A stretch of 64,000 bases of DNA, taken from positions 1,552,036 through 1,616,035 of the forward strand of contig KL647289.1 of assembly GCA_000727475.1 (NCBI GenBank), read 5' to 3'. The translations under genes were made by a program, and so were the position numbers. This document shows positions 11,753 to 25,512 of the stretch, piece by piece. The DNA is from Sarcocystis neurona (taxonomy: Eukaryota > Apicomplexa > Conoidasida > Eucoccidiorida > Sarcocystidae). The notes under the pieces were generated by a model. It was not told the DNA's origin and ran no database searches. It worked only from the letters and a program-made list of their open reading frames with translations. The first letter of the stretch is position 1. Each line of letters begins with the position of its first letter.

Positions 11753-14726
11753 CTCAATAAAAGCACGAGTGAGAGTGACCACAAAGCAGAGTTACTGCGT
11801 CTTCAAAAACCTTCGGTTGACCTGGTGAGAATCGCTACATTCTCGGGAGGTCGTATGTTCTTTGTGGCTGATGCGCTGCAGAGGAGTCACTACTACCATC
11901 GGTGGTAGGCAGGAGAACGGTGCCTTGTTCATGTAGCGGCCTGCAGATTGCCGTTGAGTTGCAGACCTTGTTGCCAGAGCACACATTAACGCCACGTGGC
12001 TGTGGTTACGCTGGAAGGCAGCAAGGAGTGAAGTGCGAAGGGGGCTGTCCGAGTACAATTAGACAAGTGACCTTTATCCAAAAGGATGCCTCCTCCGGCA
12101 GAATCGTTCATCATGGCACACGGGGCCGAGGCAAGCACGGGCGCAGTACATTCGCAGCTGCGCAGAGAAAATCTAGGTCACGTTGTCTCATTCTCCCTCG
12201 TACGCGAGAAACTGGATCGGCAACGAGTATAATAGGCACGAATGAGAGTACTCTACTAGCCAACTCACTTATGCAGTAACACACGTTGATGCACTGCGAA
12301 CTTTCGATTTCACGACCGAAGCTGTTTACTCCCTCTACCACCACAGCTGTCGCGGTGGACAGAAATGGTTTTCTTGGGAGCTGTTTTTTTGCCAAGTATG
12401 CGTCCAATTGAACCAACTCTTTTTCAGGAAGCACGGAGGCACCGCGTGGCAGATGGAAGACTTGGTTTATCACGAAAAAACAGTCCTTCTGGATTTATTC
12501 AAATCCGGACGAGCAAACTCGGTATCCGACACACACACGCCTCCTTCCTGGGACCAGGGCTTGCATTTCAGCCGTTGTGCTCCTACGCACTGTTTCAGGT
12601 GTCCCAATCCCCGGGACCATGGCTTCCATTCCAGCGATTGTGCTCGTACGGACTGTTTCAACTGCCCTACCTGAGGGCATCTTACGTCTAGAAAACGTTT
12701 TGGCATCAGTAGTTCATTCGCGCTGGAGAGACCCTCACGAGGCAGATGTAGACCATACCGTGAGCCGTAGCACTGCTCAAAAAGGAAGAGTATTCAAGCA
12801 TGTGCAAGGATGTCAAGCTTAGGCAAGAGCTACCATATCGCAGTCGTCGGAGAAGCTGACAAGGTAGAAAAAGGCGTCCACTCGTAAGTAGATACCGACG
12901 TATGTCGTTATGTAATGGTGAGCTCCCTCTCGTGCGTTCGAAGGTGTTTGTAACCATCTTTGCGAAAGGCAGCTCGTGGTGTTCTACAATTTGTGCGACA
13001 ACTTCTACACGCAAACAGGAGCTCTTATACCAATAACGCGATTCTGGTTTTAAAGGTGTGCAGAGCGTTGTTACGAAGACCAACGTCGCACGCTGTTCTG
13101 GTGACTACGTCAATATTTTCGACTCTAACGTAGAGGACTACCTCATCAAGAGCTTTATATTCTCAAATTTCAAGTGTTCAACAAAGACTGAAGCTTGGCT
13201 CAGATGTATTTCGATGAGATAGATGTGTATAGACACATGTATACGTTTGTACAGGTTCGCACGACCGTGAAAGGACGCATGCTTGTGATCCACTACAGAC
13301 GTAACGTGCGAGGGTCCAACAAACAGTAGTGCATGCCTCCTCGGTGCGACGGGATCCCAGGCTACATTGTTTAAACGTAAACACGTGGACCACGGCTGCA
13401 CGGATACTCAAAGACTCTTGTCCGCTGGCGGCTGCGCAGGTGGCCGTGATGCCGTCCGCGGTGAACTGGAAAGTGGCCAACGTGGCACTCTAGCGTGTTG
13501 CCCGTGGCACTGCCGTGGGCAATACCGACCGATTCCTAACAGTGGAGTAAAATTCTAGAAAAGCCTAGATGACGTAGGCCTGGCCGCCTGCAGTTCCGCG
13601 GACACAGCTGAGACCACTGCGAATTCGAGGTACAAATGTCAACAGCGGCTCGCGACCACGTGACAAAAAGTTCCCACATGCTCATGAATTCCAGACAACG
13701 TACATCAAATAGACCAAGGAACAACCTTGTATCACAGATTCACACTCCAACAAATGTACGTTCACGTGGGCGCACAAATGTAGTCTCCATTATTTGGAGT
13801 ATAAACACTAAACCACCAATGCAGTAGGCGTTGTTGGCTGACTTCTCCGCCAAAGGAACTACGTCAAGGTTTTCCCGTCAACGTATGTCGTACTGCATTT
13901 CACTGGATGGAGTCGCCTTCTTGTACACGTACGCACGGTATTGCGGAACGTTTACCGTGGGGCATCCATTCACTTCTGCGTCACGTCCTTGAACGGAGAC
14001 AGATTTCATGAGTAAGAAACTAGGCATCGGACGGGCTTCACCTTTAGTCGCACAACGTTTGCTGCTGCATATGTTTGCTTGTAAAACGTGTCTGAACTGA
14101 GACAGACCTGGCGCCGCCCTTTCGGTTTGGTGTAATGCGTGCGTATGCGGCGCATACCCATCAGTCAGTAAACATAAGGACTGGAGGCCTCATTGTGGCA
14201 CGTCGTTCATATCGCTGGCGTTTCTAATCTATCCTGGACTCTACCAGATTTCTCGTTGCCGCATACTTGCAAGAACGAAATTTCCAGCTGCCCAGCACCA
14301 GCGAGCTGCGAGGACTTCCAAACTCGCCAGAGACGCCAAGGCCAAATAATGTCAACTGAAAGTTATTCTTACTGGTTCCGCTATCGGAAAAAAAGAGCAG
14401 ATGTAACACAGGTGTATACACCGCTGTCACATCAGAAGTTCCGCGTCTCTTGAGACACGCACGTTGCCAATTCAGCAGATCACTGTGCATCGCTGTAGCT
14501 TCTAGTTCCCTCACATACGTCACCTGTTCCTGTCGTCTGGGCACGAGTATCCTGCGACATTCAGCAGTGTTCTAAAAGACTCTTTCTCGTAGTTCCACTA
14601 GGCGACAAAGTGTAGACGATTTTGCTGCCTCACGGCTAACCGTACAAAGCATGCTACACGTCGTATACTGTGGGGCACCGCTTACGCGGTAGCACAAGTG
14701 CGCACAAGGAGCGCCGCACAGCTTTA
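11753..14726. other. Mostly unassigned stretch between the unrecognised exons and the FUSC-like gene
   Basis: Contains the 63-bp-period repeat and several coding-like minus-strand patches: about 12020-12115, 12300-12470, 12900-13010 and 13400-13470. No chain with consistent phase was found. From about 13.6 to 14.7 kb nothing convincing is seen beyond the probable 3' UTR of the FUSC-like gene. Confidence 0.4.
12550..12668. repeat. Diverged tandem duplication, period 63 bp
   Basis: A unit beginning GGGACCAGGGCTTGCATTTC at 12550 recurs as GGGACCATGGCTTCCATTCC at 12613. Both copies end near ACTGTTTCA. About 15-20% divergence suggests an old local duplication. Confidence 0.8.
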
Positions 14727-17700
14727 TCAGTCCACGCCGAGTCCCTTAATATTAGGCTTCAGGCAGTTCTCGAGCCATCCCCAATATGCCGGAGACTCAC
14801 GGCAAGCAACTAACGATTCGTGGATGCTGTCCAGAGCGCGTTTGTGCATGTCCAGATAGTATATCAGAGTCATAATAGTAAAGGCGGCAGCCCGTCGTCG
14901 CGCCACGCTCTGCTCAAAAACAGTCCGATGTTCCGCCAAGCAGTTAGACAGCGTAATCATCAAATGGCTGAAGGCCGTCTCTACCTTGCTTCGGCATTGT
15001 TCATGCACCTGCAACGACAGCGCATCCCGACAGCACCGTAGTGCGCAAGACGTCTCAACATGTAAACGCTCTAGAATGTCTGCAAGACCGAGTCTGATCC
15101 CCCTCTCTGTTACATTACTGCACTCGACTCTGTCTGCCCTCCCCCTTTCGTTGCAGTGCATAATTCAGCGTACACTTGTTCAATAACGCAAAAAAAGGTC
15201 GGTGGAGCTTTGCTGTTCTTACAGCATCAGGTAAGCCGGAGTACACTTTGGTGCTGGGCCGTGTTGTAAAAAGAACGCTCATTAGACGGTCCACGGTGGT
15301 TGGGAGCAGCAATTTTAACTCCGTCGCCACTGCAGATGACAGTTCAGTCAACGCTCGCACCGCTGCGGCCATCTCCGTGCGAAAGCGGAGTCCTGCAGAA
15401 AAAACGACGTTGGGGATCGGAAAAAAGTGCTCACCCATAGAAAATTATGTACACCCAAACATACAAAGGTTGAAGCACGTCTCATTTGCCAACAAGTCCA
15501 CCCAGATCAAAGTTGTTCTGGAGCCCCTTTGTGTAGTGTGGGATAGGAAAGTTTCAATTGTCGAATTGTGCGTGACACACACCAGCGGGTCGGTGCTGGG
15601 GAACGCGCCACAGGTGGTATGCGACCTCTGCGATAATAAAAACCAGACCAAATAACGGAATCATTGTATTCGCCCAGTTCGATGCACGAAGACATATAAC
15701 TGCTAGCCTAATTTTCACCGTGCAACGGTGTGCGCGTACCTGATCGCGTTCCAAACAACTCCATCACAGCCACAGCATTACCCTCCTTGAGGACAAAGAG
15801 ACTTCCTTTGCGCTTTGAAAGGGAGTCTGCACCAGCCACATTGATGTCTCTTTTTGCTAGGCGCGTGGCTCTCTCAGAATGCAATTCCGCACCCGACGCT
15901 GCTCCTGCGGACCCTTGAGAGCCGCTTGGATGGGGTCCTGTAAACCCAAACGTGCGATCATCTACGCTGTACCCCTCCGTCATGAAATCCCGTAGAAGAT
16001 CACACATGTCCTCCACGCGCTTTCGCATGGTGCCAAGCGTTAAGTATATCTCTTCCAGCACAGACGTTGTGCGCCACGGGAAGAAAAGCATCGCGCTGCA
16101 TCCTTCCTTGTACAGCTGTTGCCCGGCTTGGAGCTTATCCGCTGCTTCTCCCTGTATGACCGCTTTGGCCTCTTGCAGGTGCGACTGAGCCGATCTGCAC
16201 GCAAGTAAAGTATATATATTGAACGACCCAGGATGCTTCTCCTCTCGCACCAGTGCACGTAGCCCTGTAGTAGGGCGCGTCACTAATATTTGTGGCATCG
16301 GGGTCTACCTGCGCACATATTATGTGTGAACAACTAATCCGAAAATCCCTCTGGAAGTCAACACAGAAAAGACGCGTGTTGCCGGCTCTACAGAACAGGT
16401 TACTGGTGAATGTCGCGCTTGCGGCGTTTTACACGCTGTACACAAGACTTCAGAAAGACGGCGCGGGAGGTTGGCCACATGCAAATGCACTTGTGTACAT
16501 ACATACGCCTACGCTGACATCACAAAACAAATTCGGTACCGTGCTCGACGCAGGACGTCTCACGGCAGACATACCTGTACTGGGAGGCGCTGTACGTGAA
16601 ACACCCGTGGCCCACAAGCAGCAAAGGGTGCTGGCAAAAACGAATAGCTCAGAATAACTCAGATCACAGTTTGTTCGTGTACCACAACGCGCGGAGCCTT
16701 GAAAAAACTTACGAATGTGCAGGGACAGTCGTGTACCCAAGTATGCGTGAATGGCGGCGAAAAATGAGATCTTCACCGTATTTCGGTTAAGTAGCACGTA
16801 CTCGTTCGCATTCCACACTTAAGCGTTGAGAACCTCTTCCCTACTAAGGTCCAGTTTAGCCCCTCCGAGACCGCTGTTTTGTTGTGGGGTATGTTTTGCG
16901 CAGGATTTCTGATGTCCCTCGACATTCACAACTTGGGTGTCACTGACCCTTTCGCCAATGACACGTAGACACGCAAGGATCCGTGCAAATTCGTCTTACT
17001 CCAGAAGCTGACTGAGCCTTTCTCTGGGCTGAATGTAACGCAAGTCTCATATACAAGCTCTGGGCCACCCTCGGGCACATAATCCTTTACCCTACATCGC
17101 TCTACGGCGAAAAGTACCATCCTTTCCCGAGTCCAGCAACAAAACTGCTTACTCGTGTCTCTGTCCAATGCCGACGCTGTGTATCTCACTGCGTGCCTTG
17201 CCTTTCCCAGCCGACTCTTCCTCGCTGATGGCCTCCGTTGCCCCTTTTGTGTTCAAGCTTAAACGCTCATCTTCGGTCACAGGCGCAAGATGCGGAACTC
17301 CTGTCCCCCCAGCTGCCACAACAGCATCGGCTTTCCCGCTGCTCTTTTCTCCAGCAGCCAAAGCGGCAGCAACACATTTTGCTGCTTGCGCATTATCTGT
17401 CGAGCTTCGCGTGTTCGCCGTGTGGTCACTCAGATGCTTCGGTGCCCCCGCACCCTCACACGGCCCCGGCTCCGACGACTCCAGTAGATACTGCACCGCC
17501 TTTTCCACAGCTTGCGAACAACATTCTAACGCTTCGCCGTAACGCACGGCCGCTGCGTTGTTGCCGCTGCAGGCAGGGGGCAGGTGGGCCACCACGACGG
17601 CCAATACAATGCCCAAAATGCTTGATACAATACGCGTGACCGTGAGGTAGTTTTTCGAGCCTGCACCAGAAAAGAGCTCAGTCAACAATATACGTTAGAA

Positions 17701-20700
17701 TGTGCAGAGGTGTAGGGCGACGTAAGCAAGAAATAAGAGGCCTTAGTTAGAAAACGTGGAAGGGCGTGGTACATCTGCCCGGTCAAGCGGACACGGGTCA
17801 GCCGAGTACAGACATTTTCTTTTTTACGTTGCTGAACGCTAATTACGCAAGTTGAATCGAGCTGTTCGGTCGCGGAGAGGGGTGAATGCGAGACTTTGCA
17901 TGTGTGCAAGCACATAGCACATCGCCAACGACGACGTACGAAAAAGGCACACATGAGCGTGCGAGAAGGCCGGGAATCAATTAGTGTGGTTGGTTTCCCG
18001 AGCACGTTTTCTCGAACAAATAATGCACCTCGCGTAGAAGGAAAACTGAATGTACCCACGCACTCGGATACAACTATTATGCAAACTGGTGCTGAAAACA
18101 AGCACTTCACACCTGAACCATTAGAGCGCATCCCTTCCCTTTCCCTTTGGCGCCCTGAAAACAACTGCAGTAAGACCAGATCGAATAAGGGAGGGGCGTT
18201 CTTTATTGATGGTGTGAGTACCTGTAATTCCTCCTAAATCTTCGAAAGCGAGTCCCACAATGAGTGCCTGTGTGTAGGTGAACACCATGCCAGCGTAACC
18301 CCAGATATGGTGGAATCCGTAGTTGGGGTTTTTGGTGTCTGCGGTAACAAAGATGTCCAAGCCCAGAAGGCAACAACTGAAACACACAATCTTCGCAATA
18401 TTGTGGTCACATGCACTCATTACGACCCACGCGGCGAACGAGCCGCACACAATGCCAAGTGTTCTGTTGACTCCTCGGAAGACGGTTCCATTGTACGTGG
18501 TTTGGAAGCACGTCAGGAATCCAAGCATTATCCATGGAACCATACGCGTCGTTATGCCTTGCGTGCAGAAGTCCATAATGCTCGGCTGTTCCGTCAGTTT
18601 TTGACCTGGAGAAGGACGAGCAGAAAACCGGGAAGAGCGTTTCCGAATCCCGCCGACGCCGAGATGGAACTGCAGTACACCCTCACTACGCATCCAGGGG
18701 GTGCAACCCCGCAGAAACCTGCACAGGACAATTCTGAACTACTGAACCTGCACAACGGCAGCTTTTCTAACAAAGCTCTCTGTTTCTCCAGAAAACAAGT
18801 CCCCACTAGTGCTACGAGCGGAACACAACGTTCTGTAGCGCGTTTATAGACACCTACGCATCACGTGCCGATATTTTGGTGATAAGGACGTCTGTGGTAA
18901 CAGCTTCTTGCAGAGGACTACACGCATGTCGACAACTTCATCTAGTATGCAGCCACAGCAGACGCTATGGTGCCTGGACTTCACTGGGGACTGCAGTAAT
19001 GAGAAAGAACATCAAAATATGCGCCACCTTTCCGAGAATATCACTGCAGCAGTTGGCTGTAGCCGTATAACGTACCCCAGGTGTACTGAGAAAATTCGTT
19101 AAAGAATACGGCGAAGGAGAAGAGAGTAAGCATTGGAATGTAGAACTTGAAAAGATACCAAGCTTCCGGGTCCCTCCACCAGGCCTCGCGGCCTCTCCAT
19201 TGTAGCCTCCAGAAAAGCAGCTGCTTTGCCGGTGTAATTGTGAGCCTGGCCCCATGAATAATCATTGGCAGCAGCGGGAACACCAAATTCATGCAAAGGC
19301 CTTTGAGTGTGTTTCTTCGCTGCGCCGCCTGCAGCGCCTTTACGGCCTTCGCTAGCCCGACAGGCTCTTTGTAGGCTGCGTGGTATTTTGCAATAAGAGC
19401 CATTGAGAGTGGCATGTGGTCCATGGTTCTGCACACGTTCCGTGCCTCGTTTTGATCGAGAGACGACGGTGTTCCACCAGAGCTCACCCTGCTTCTTCCT
19501 CCCTCTCCTACGTAGGGTGTCGGTCGCCCACCCGCGGCGGTTCTGTTGCTGGGGCCGCCCCAGCTGCGCCCCGAAGTCCTGCGAAAGGACGCAGTACCTG
19601 CCACGGGCAGTGCGTCATCTCGGACAAACCCGACTCCGCTGTGAGTTCGGTGGGTCCGTCCGTCCGTGCCACGCTTCGGCTGGATGTGCCTCTGGTGCTG
19701 TACTGGCTGTCCACGGCTCGGGTCAGACGCCAGTCCCCATACATGTACTTTGGGCTGGGTGGTATCAAGAGCCCTGTGTCCGTAAGAGAGGTTTTTCCGC
19801 CATTTCCCATGCGGTAACCTTCTTTCTTGCTGGTCATCCACCCCTTGCTCGCCACCTCTTTCGCCCCGCAGCAGCGTCTCCCGTTCTCCCTTTCTGGAGA
19901 TGCTGGGCCGGTGCCTACCTGCTCTGTCGGCAGTGCCACGTACAGCTGCCTCGTTGCTAACATTACTATTAACACGCCCTGCGTGGAAACTTGGCGTCAG
20001 CAACGGAACGGTTCCAGTGTCCCCCTTTCTCTGCCGCCTCTGCAGTCCTTCACCGGCTTTCTCGTCCTCTTCAATGCTGCCATGGAGTTCTTCGCTGTTC
20101 GCGTGAACTGCCTCTTCCTCCATACCTGGCTGTTGTATGTCTGGCGTTGCCGGCGGGATCGCTGGCGCCGACTGGTGGTCGGGCACCGTTTCAATTGCCG
20201 GCGGCATCGCAACGGAGGCCTCTGAGTCAGCTGCGCTCTTGGGGCCGGCAGCTGTCGCTAGCGTGCTGGAGTAGTCCTGGACTGAGGACCCGAAAGAAGA
20301 CCTCCCAAAATCATTGAACACCTTGTCCGTGGCTTCATTGGCCAAATGGCTGACTTGGCTGTGCAGCTCTTTCAGTTCTCCCTCTAAGCGGTCGAGAAAA
20401 TCTATCTTCTCCTCAACTGCTTTCCAGTGTTCCTTCCGAAACAGCAGAGGCGGCTGCATCATGATAAGCTCCCCACAGGTCTGGTAGGTTTCTTCTGCCT
20501 TCGCGATAATCGCTTCAATCATGGACACAGTATCCGACCAGATGCCAAATTCAGCGTTCACAATACTCGTCCTCACAACATCAAACAGTACTCGACAAAG
20601 TTGCTGCACATACGCAGCGCACTGCAGCATGCGTTCGCGCACTTCTTCCACTTCGTTCACTACAAATACCATCGGGCCGGCGCTCAACAGGTAAGGCTCC

Positions 20701-23700
20701 ATTCCGGAAAGAAAAACCCTCTTCTGGTCGTCGGTGATCTCGATGATCGACTGCTTCAACGGGACTAGGGCATCCTGGAATTTTGCAGACGAGTACGTGT
20801 ATGCCCGAATATACGAGGAACTTGAACCCGCGAGGCGCCCACCAGCTGTGCGCGGCGACGCGTCCACAGGCGTCGCTGACAGTCCTCCAGCGCGCGGAGA
20901 GAGAGGCTTGACGGGCCCCCCCTTTCGTGCCCCAGGGACCCCGGGAGTTTTCTTCACTGGCACAGCCAACGAGACATCGAGATTCGCTCCGTCCGACGGA
21001 TAACGCCGGGCGCCTGGCGCTGCACCCCCTCCACTCTCGCCTAGCAAAGCATTGGAAGATCCGGGTAAACCCCCTGGAGAGCTCACGTGCAGTCGATTGC
21101 TTTCGCCGCGCTGCGGAGAATGGCAACTTAGTTGAGACGATCCCGCGCTTCGAACGCCCCCGCGGAGGGCACCTTCCAAGCAGTGAAGCACCTCACGCGT
21201 GGCGCGTAGGCAGCTGTGGAAAACATAGATGATGCAGAGCAAACGCCGACTCGCTATGCTAGCTGGGTCTTTACTTGCAAAAAAGAAGATCATTCACTCA
21301 AGCAGCTAATCAGTTTCTGTCTCTGAATTGATCAACGCTTACGTCTGCATACACGCGGATTCTTTTCTACGCCCGTCTCATTCCTGTTCGTATGCCTGAA
21401 CTCTCAAGGCAGACGTGCCGAATTTATTTCATACAACGGGGGTCATTCAGGCCCGAGAAGTACGGAGTAATCTTGTCGCGGAAAACCACAAGTTCAGCTG
21501 CCACGAGGTAGACGTTGTGTACACACACATACGTAGGTGAGGGTGCGTGTCTCCACGCACAAGTCAGAACGCGGCCATCATTGTCTCAAACCGCGCAGGA
21601 CCGCTACCTTTATCCCCTTCAATCGCTTGGTAGGCATGTATACACTCCTCCTACGTACGTAGACCAGCAGTTCTGCAGCTGTGTACATGCTTCCGTATGT
21701 GACTGATTTACACTCTGCTCTCCATAGTGATCTGCCCTGTAGAAGAGCCGGTTCCAACACGGAGACAGCTACTTTGTTGGCGAGATCGCTCTCTTCTTGA
21801 ATGTTGAACGAAAGCATTACGGGCACGGGTGTGTGCAGGTGTCGACTGCTTGAGTACGCCTGCGAACGGTGGATGTGGCGAGAAAACCATAGTGGTATGT
21901 TCGTGCAGTCTCAAGTAGACATGCAACTTAGAGTCCCTCGTTCAAGACGGCAACGGGTCAAATGGAACTTGGCGTTCCTAACGTCCGCAACACAAAGTGT
22001 GGATATATTAGACACAACGCGGAAAAGTTGAGCAAGTAGACATAGCCACGGTTTCAGGCTAGTGTCACCGTCAGCGTGCTCGACGGCGGGTCAAGGCACT
22101 ACAGCCCAGCCGTATTTACTTCCCCACGTACTAGGCAAGAGCCTTCTTAATTATAAAAGGCAAGCTGCCTGCAGCGATGGACGACCGGAACGGCACTATG
22201 CATCCAGCTGAAGTGTGGTGGATCATTACGCATATTCACACACGAGGATGAAGCACACAAAATCTACCATACGTACACATGCGTGCACCGTAGAGATCTG
22301 TACATCACACGTACATACATACACAAATTACTGCACGCGTGCATTCCTTGTGCGCATCACTACATATATACACAACCCACAGACATACTAGAGTATGTCA
22401 TATCAGTGTTCTACGTGAGTCCAGGTAGACATACTCTACTCAGAATCATATCAACGTTCTACGTGCGTCGCCATTTTGTACTTCACCCATCCTAGTTGTG
22501 TGTATGTATGTATGCATGCATGAGGATGAAAGCACGAACGTGCGCATGTATGCATGTACCCGTACCCGTGGGTACACCTACTTGTGTATGTGTGTATCTA
22601 CATGTGTGTATCTACACTTTACTGTTCGAGCCTCGGTTTGGTAAGTTGAGGGCGGTCCCTGTTCTAGTGGAAGGGGGCTCCCACATACACTACTGCAGCA
22701 CACAGTTGGTACTCGTCATTGAGGCGTCTACACGGTGAGACGGATAAGAGCTGTGGCGACACAGATGCAGTTGCAGCTGAAGCTGCTCGTCCTGTTTGTT
22801 TTTCCTGGCAGTAGTACTTATGTGGCACATTGCCTCCCGCGCAGCTTGTCGTCAACCTCTCAGTACGCACCACCGCAGGCAAGCGCGTCTTGCAGCCGGA
22901 AGCATGAGCCTACACACACCTTCAGCATTTTCGTGGCATGTACACTCACTTCTTTAGAATGAGGTGTTTTACAGCCCGTTTGACCAGTGACGGATGCTTA
23001 AAAGGCACGCGTGAATAGGGCGCATGCTGGGCGATACACAAAGCTACCGCTATGGAGAGACGGAGCTCGAACAATGCACCTGGCAATGAACTCGTGTGCA
23101 ACCAGAACGTGCTGCCAAACGTCGCCTCCTCTGCCAATGGGTATTCGCGGAATTAAGAGAGCCTGCCGTCCACCCAGATGACATACAAATGGCTTATAGC
23201 ACAATGAAATGCTACATGACCCGTGTTTGTTTGATCGGTGTCCTACCTATCGATCCTTTTCTCATTGCACGGGTACGTATCCCACCATCGTATGTTCGTC
23301 TGCCTGCAGAGAGTCAGGTGGAAGCGCTTACCGGTTAATGTTGATAGTGCAGTTCGCAAGGTTCCTTCTCACGACGTCTCTCTGGCGATGAACGGGAGGA
23401 ATGATCATGACGAGTACCCAGATAGAAAAGCCGAGGGCAGCGAAGGCAAGCAAATTGCGGAGAAATCCGATGCGGCCATGAGCAGTCCACATAGCACGTA
23501 GTAGCCACAAACCTGTCTCAATGTTGATTGTAAAGCCCCGGCGCATGGAACCTTCAACAGTGCAGTGAGCTGCTTTGATCCAAGATAGCTCACCTAAATG
23601 TGTAAGATTACTGAAACGAAGCGGTAAACTGATGAATTTGTCAGGATCGAGGTGAGTGACAAAGATGTACGTCATCTGTTTGATAACGGTTAGGGGGTGT

Positions 23701-24473
23701 AGCTGCTGCGTCGGCGGATACAACGGAAGATTCAAATGAAGCTGGGCATTTATCTGCTTTATAATCATATTCACCATAAGCGGGTTGGAAAGGAGACGGT
23801 TCAAGTTGCGCTCAACGTAGCCCGGATCAAGTCGGAATCCGTTCGCAATAGCTTCTATCACGTGCTTATACACTTGTGGGGACGCGCTTTCAAGCGCAGT
23901 AGCCATGTTCAGCAGTACTTCGGGCGGCACCGGTATCGTCAACCCCCCCACGGCATAAGGGAGCGCAATTAGTGCAGCAAGAGGCATAACATACGTCAAA
24001 ATGTACGAGCCAATGATGGTCATTTCCTTCTTTTTGCCTACGTTGAGCCCAAGGCCCCACGCCAAGAAGAGCGCGTAGAACACCACCGTCAAGATTTTTC
24101 CGGCCGGACTTCCCAGCGTCATAAACGCAATCAGCACGCTTACCGCGCAGCAAGCGACTACGATGCAGAACATTCCCGCGAATATAAGCAATGGAATTGT
24201 GCTTATGAACGGAGGCGTTAATGTTGCTACGACCCAGTAAATAAACGGCCCGACGTAGCGGAAAGAGTAGTCGAGAGTAGCCGTGTCGATCATTGATAAC
24301 ACGTAAATCAGTGCTCCTCCCAGGCCGAGACGGACCGCTCGTTCTAGTCGACGAGAGACGTTTGACAAAATGGAAGACCGCGCAGGGAAGACTTTATACA
24401 GATTCCACTTTCTGTCCTCACCCTCTGGCACCGGTCGCGTCGTCAGCGACTGCCAAATTGCCTGCGGCTTCAT
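14727..24473 (-). CDS. Multi-pass FUSC/ALMT-like membrane transporter, seven exons, about 1,724 residues
   Basis: Exons: 24473-23332, 21213-19076, 18605-18222, 17660-17153, 16194-15740, 15392-15223 and about 15104-14727. Six introns have matched phases, and the total of 5,175 nt is a whole frame. Residues about 45-180 hold five to six hydrophobic helices, and another sits near 335-360. A long soluble region follows with a Ser/Gly/Arg-rich disordered linker. A second membrane block spans residues about 1040-1245, including VNRTLGIVCGSFAAWVV, the R-x-x-G-T/I-x-x-G type motif of FUSC (fusaric-acid/aromatic-acid exporter) and plant ALMT proteins. Two membrane halves separated and followed by cytosolic helices match that family. 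The substrate cannot be told from sequence; export of organic or aromatic anions is the family role. The start at ATG 24473 (MKPQAIWQSL) is the first ATG in the frame. The start of the last exon is uncertain by a few codons. Confidence 0.68.
22250..22625. repeat. ACAT/TGTA-rich simple sequence
   Basis: Dispersed CATACATACA on the left and GTATGTATGTATGCATGCATG on the right of 22250-22625. It lies in the intron between exons 1 and 2 of the FUSC-like gene. The block at about 22510 contains TGCATGCA, a known ApiAP2-type recognition core, but in a repeat it is probably incidental. Confidence 0.55.
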
Positions 24474-24856
24474 TTTGTGAGAACGGAGGCCTGATCGAAC
24501 AGGTTTCTGCACAGAGACACACACCGCTAGGAAAAAGTTTGAGTTCCCGGTCCTCCTGCTACTGCTGCGAGCGTGCGTGGACGCTGCTGTGGCCGCTGTT
24601 GCGGCAGCAGGGGCTCTGTTGACGCCACTGGTGTCGTCTTCTTAAAAACATGTGTGCTGGTTTCCATAAGGCTACGTTGCTTCAAATACAGCTGCTTACG
24701 CTCGGTGGATCACTTCGCAGCGTTAATTGGCTTATTCCTCTGTCTCTTCCTTCACAGTGACGGCAAGGCATGCGCAGAACAAACCGTGTGCACCTCGGTG
24801 GAGTTGTTGAGTTGTCGCGCCGCTAATATTCCTCGTTTTCCTGCTGCACTCTCCTC

Positions 24857-25512
24857 ATGCTGTTTCTGTTTGTCGCACGGATCGCCGTGTCACTGCTATT
24901 TGCTGTGTTGCGTGCTGCATCCACCAGGAAGAAACGACGCCACGAAGCAGCGTTTTCATCTTCGACGGCTCTTTGCGTCTACGATGGAGAGGCACACGTG
25001 TGTGCACCCTGCCGTGATGCTGGTGGTACGTCCCTGACCTCCTACGGCTCCTACGAAACCTTCCACCTTTGCAAAGCAGCAGGTAGAGCAAGCCAGGCAG
25101 CCCGAGGTGGCGGAGACGAAGTTAAAAAAGGAAGTCAGCGTTGCTCGCCGTAATTTTCGCGGCTATGGCGCTGTACAAGAGAGGGCGGCACTGCTGCATC
25201 CCGAAATTCGAAGCAAAAGATATGACAACCCTCCTCGAAAAACTCTACTCTATGTACTTCAAAGCTCCTTCCTTCCTGTGCGGGACACTTCCATACTGCC
25301 GTCGTCACCTTGTATTGTCGCGTCTGGAGAGGGGGTTAAGAGAGCTTAGAGACGCGGCGAGCAGAGCAGCGCGGAGTGTTCTGCAGATGAAAGTGCGGGC
25401 GGCGTCAGAGACAGCGGCCGCAAGCTGTAGGGGACGTCAGAGAGAGCTGACGCAAGCTGAGAAGAAGGACTGGCATCAAGTTGAAACAAAATACAGCCAC
25501 ACACTAGTGTAA
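24857..25512 (+). CDS. Possible small membrane protein gene, divergent from the FUSC-like gene
   Basis: Candidate of 199 residues on the plus strand. Exon 1 is 24857-25082 and exon 2 is 25139-25512, with a 56-bp GT-AG intron in matching phase. The N-terminus MLFLFVARIAVSLLFAVLRA resembles a signal peptide or anchor and is followed by a basic cluster. Just after the splice is a second hydrophobic helix (LLAVIFAAMALYKRG), then a soluble, helical, Arg/Ala-rich tail ending at TAA 25512. No family is recognised. The intron is very short, and another reading of the same region stays open in a different frame. It starts 384 bp from the FUSC-like start codon, so the two could share a bidirectional promoter. 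Confidence 0.3.

Noticed and set aside
14224..14544. Minus-strand helical segment (VRELEATAMHSDLL) downstream of the FUSC-like stop
   Set aside because: It lies beyond a clear stop codon and has no phase-consistent splice from the last exon; probably 3' UTR.
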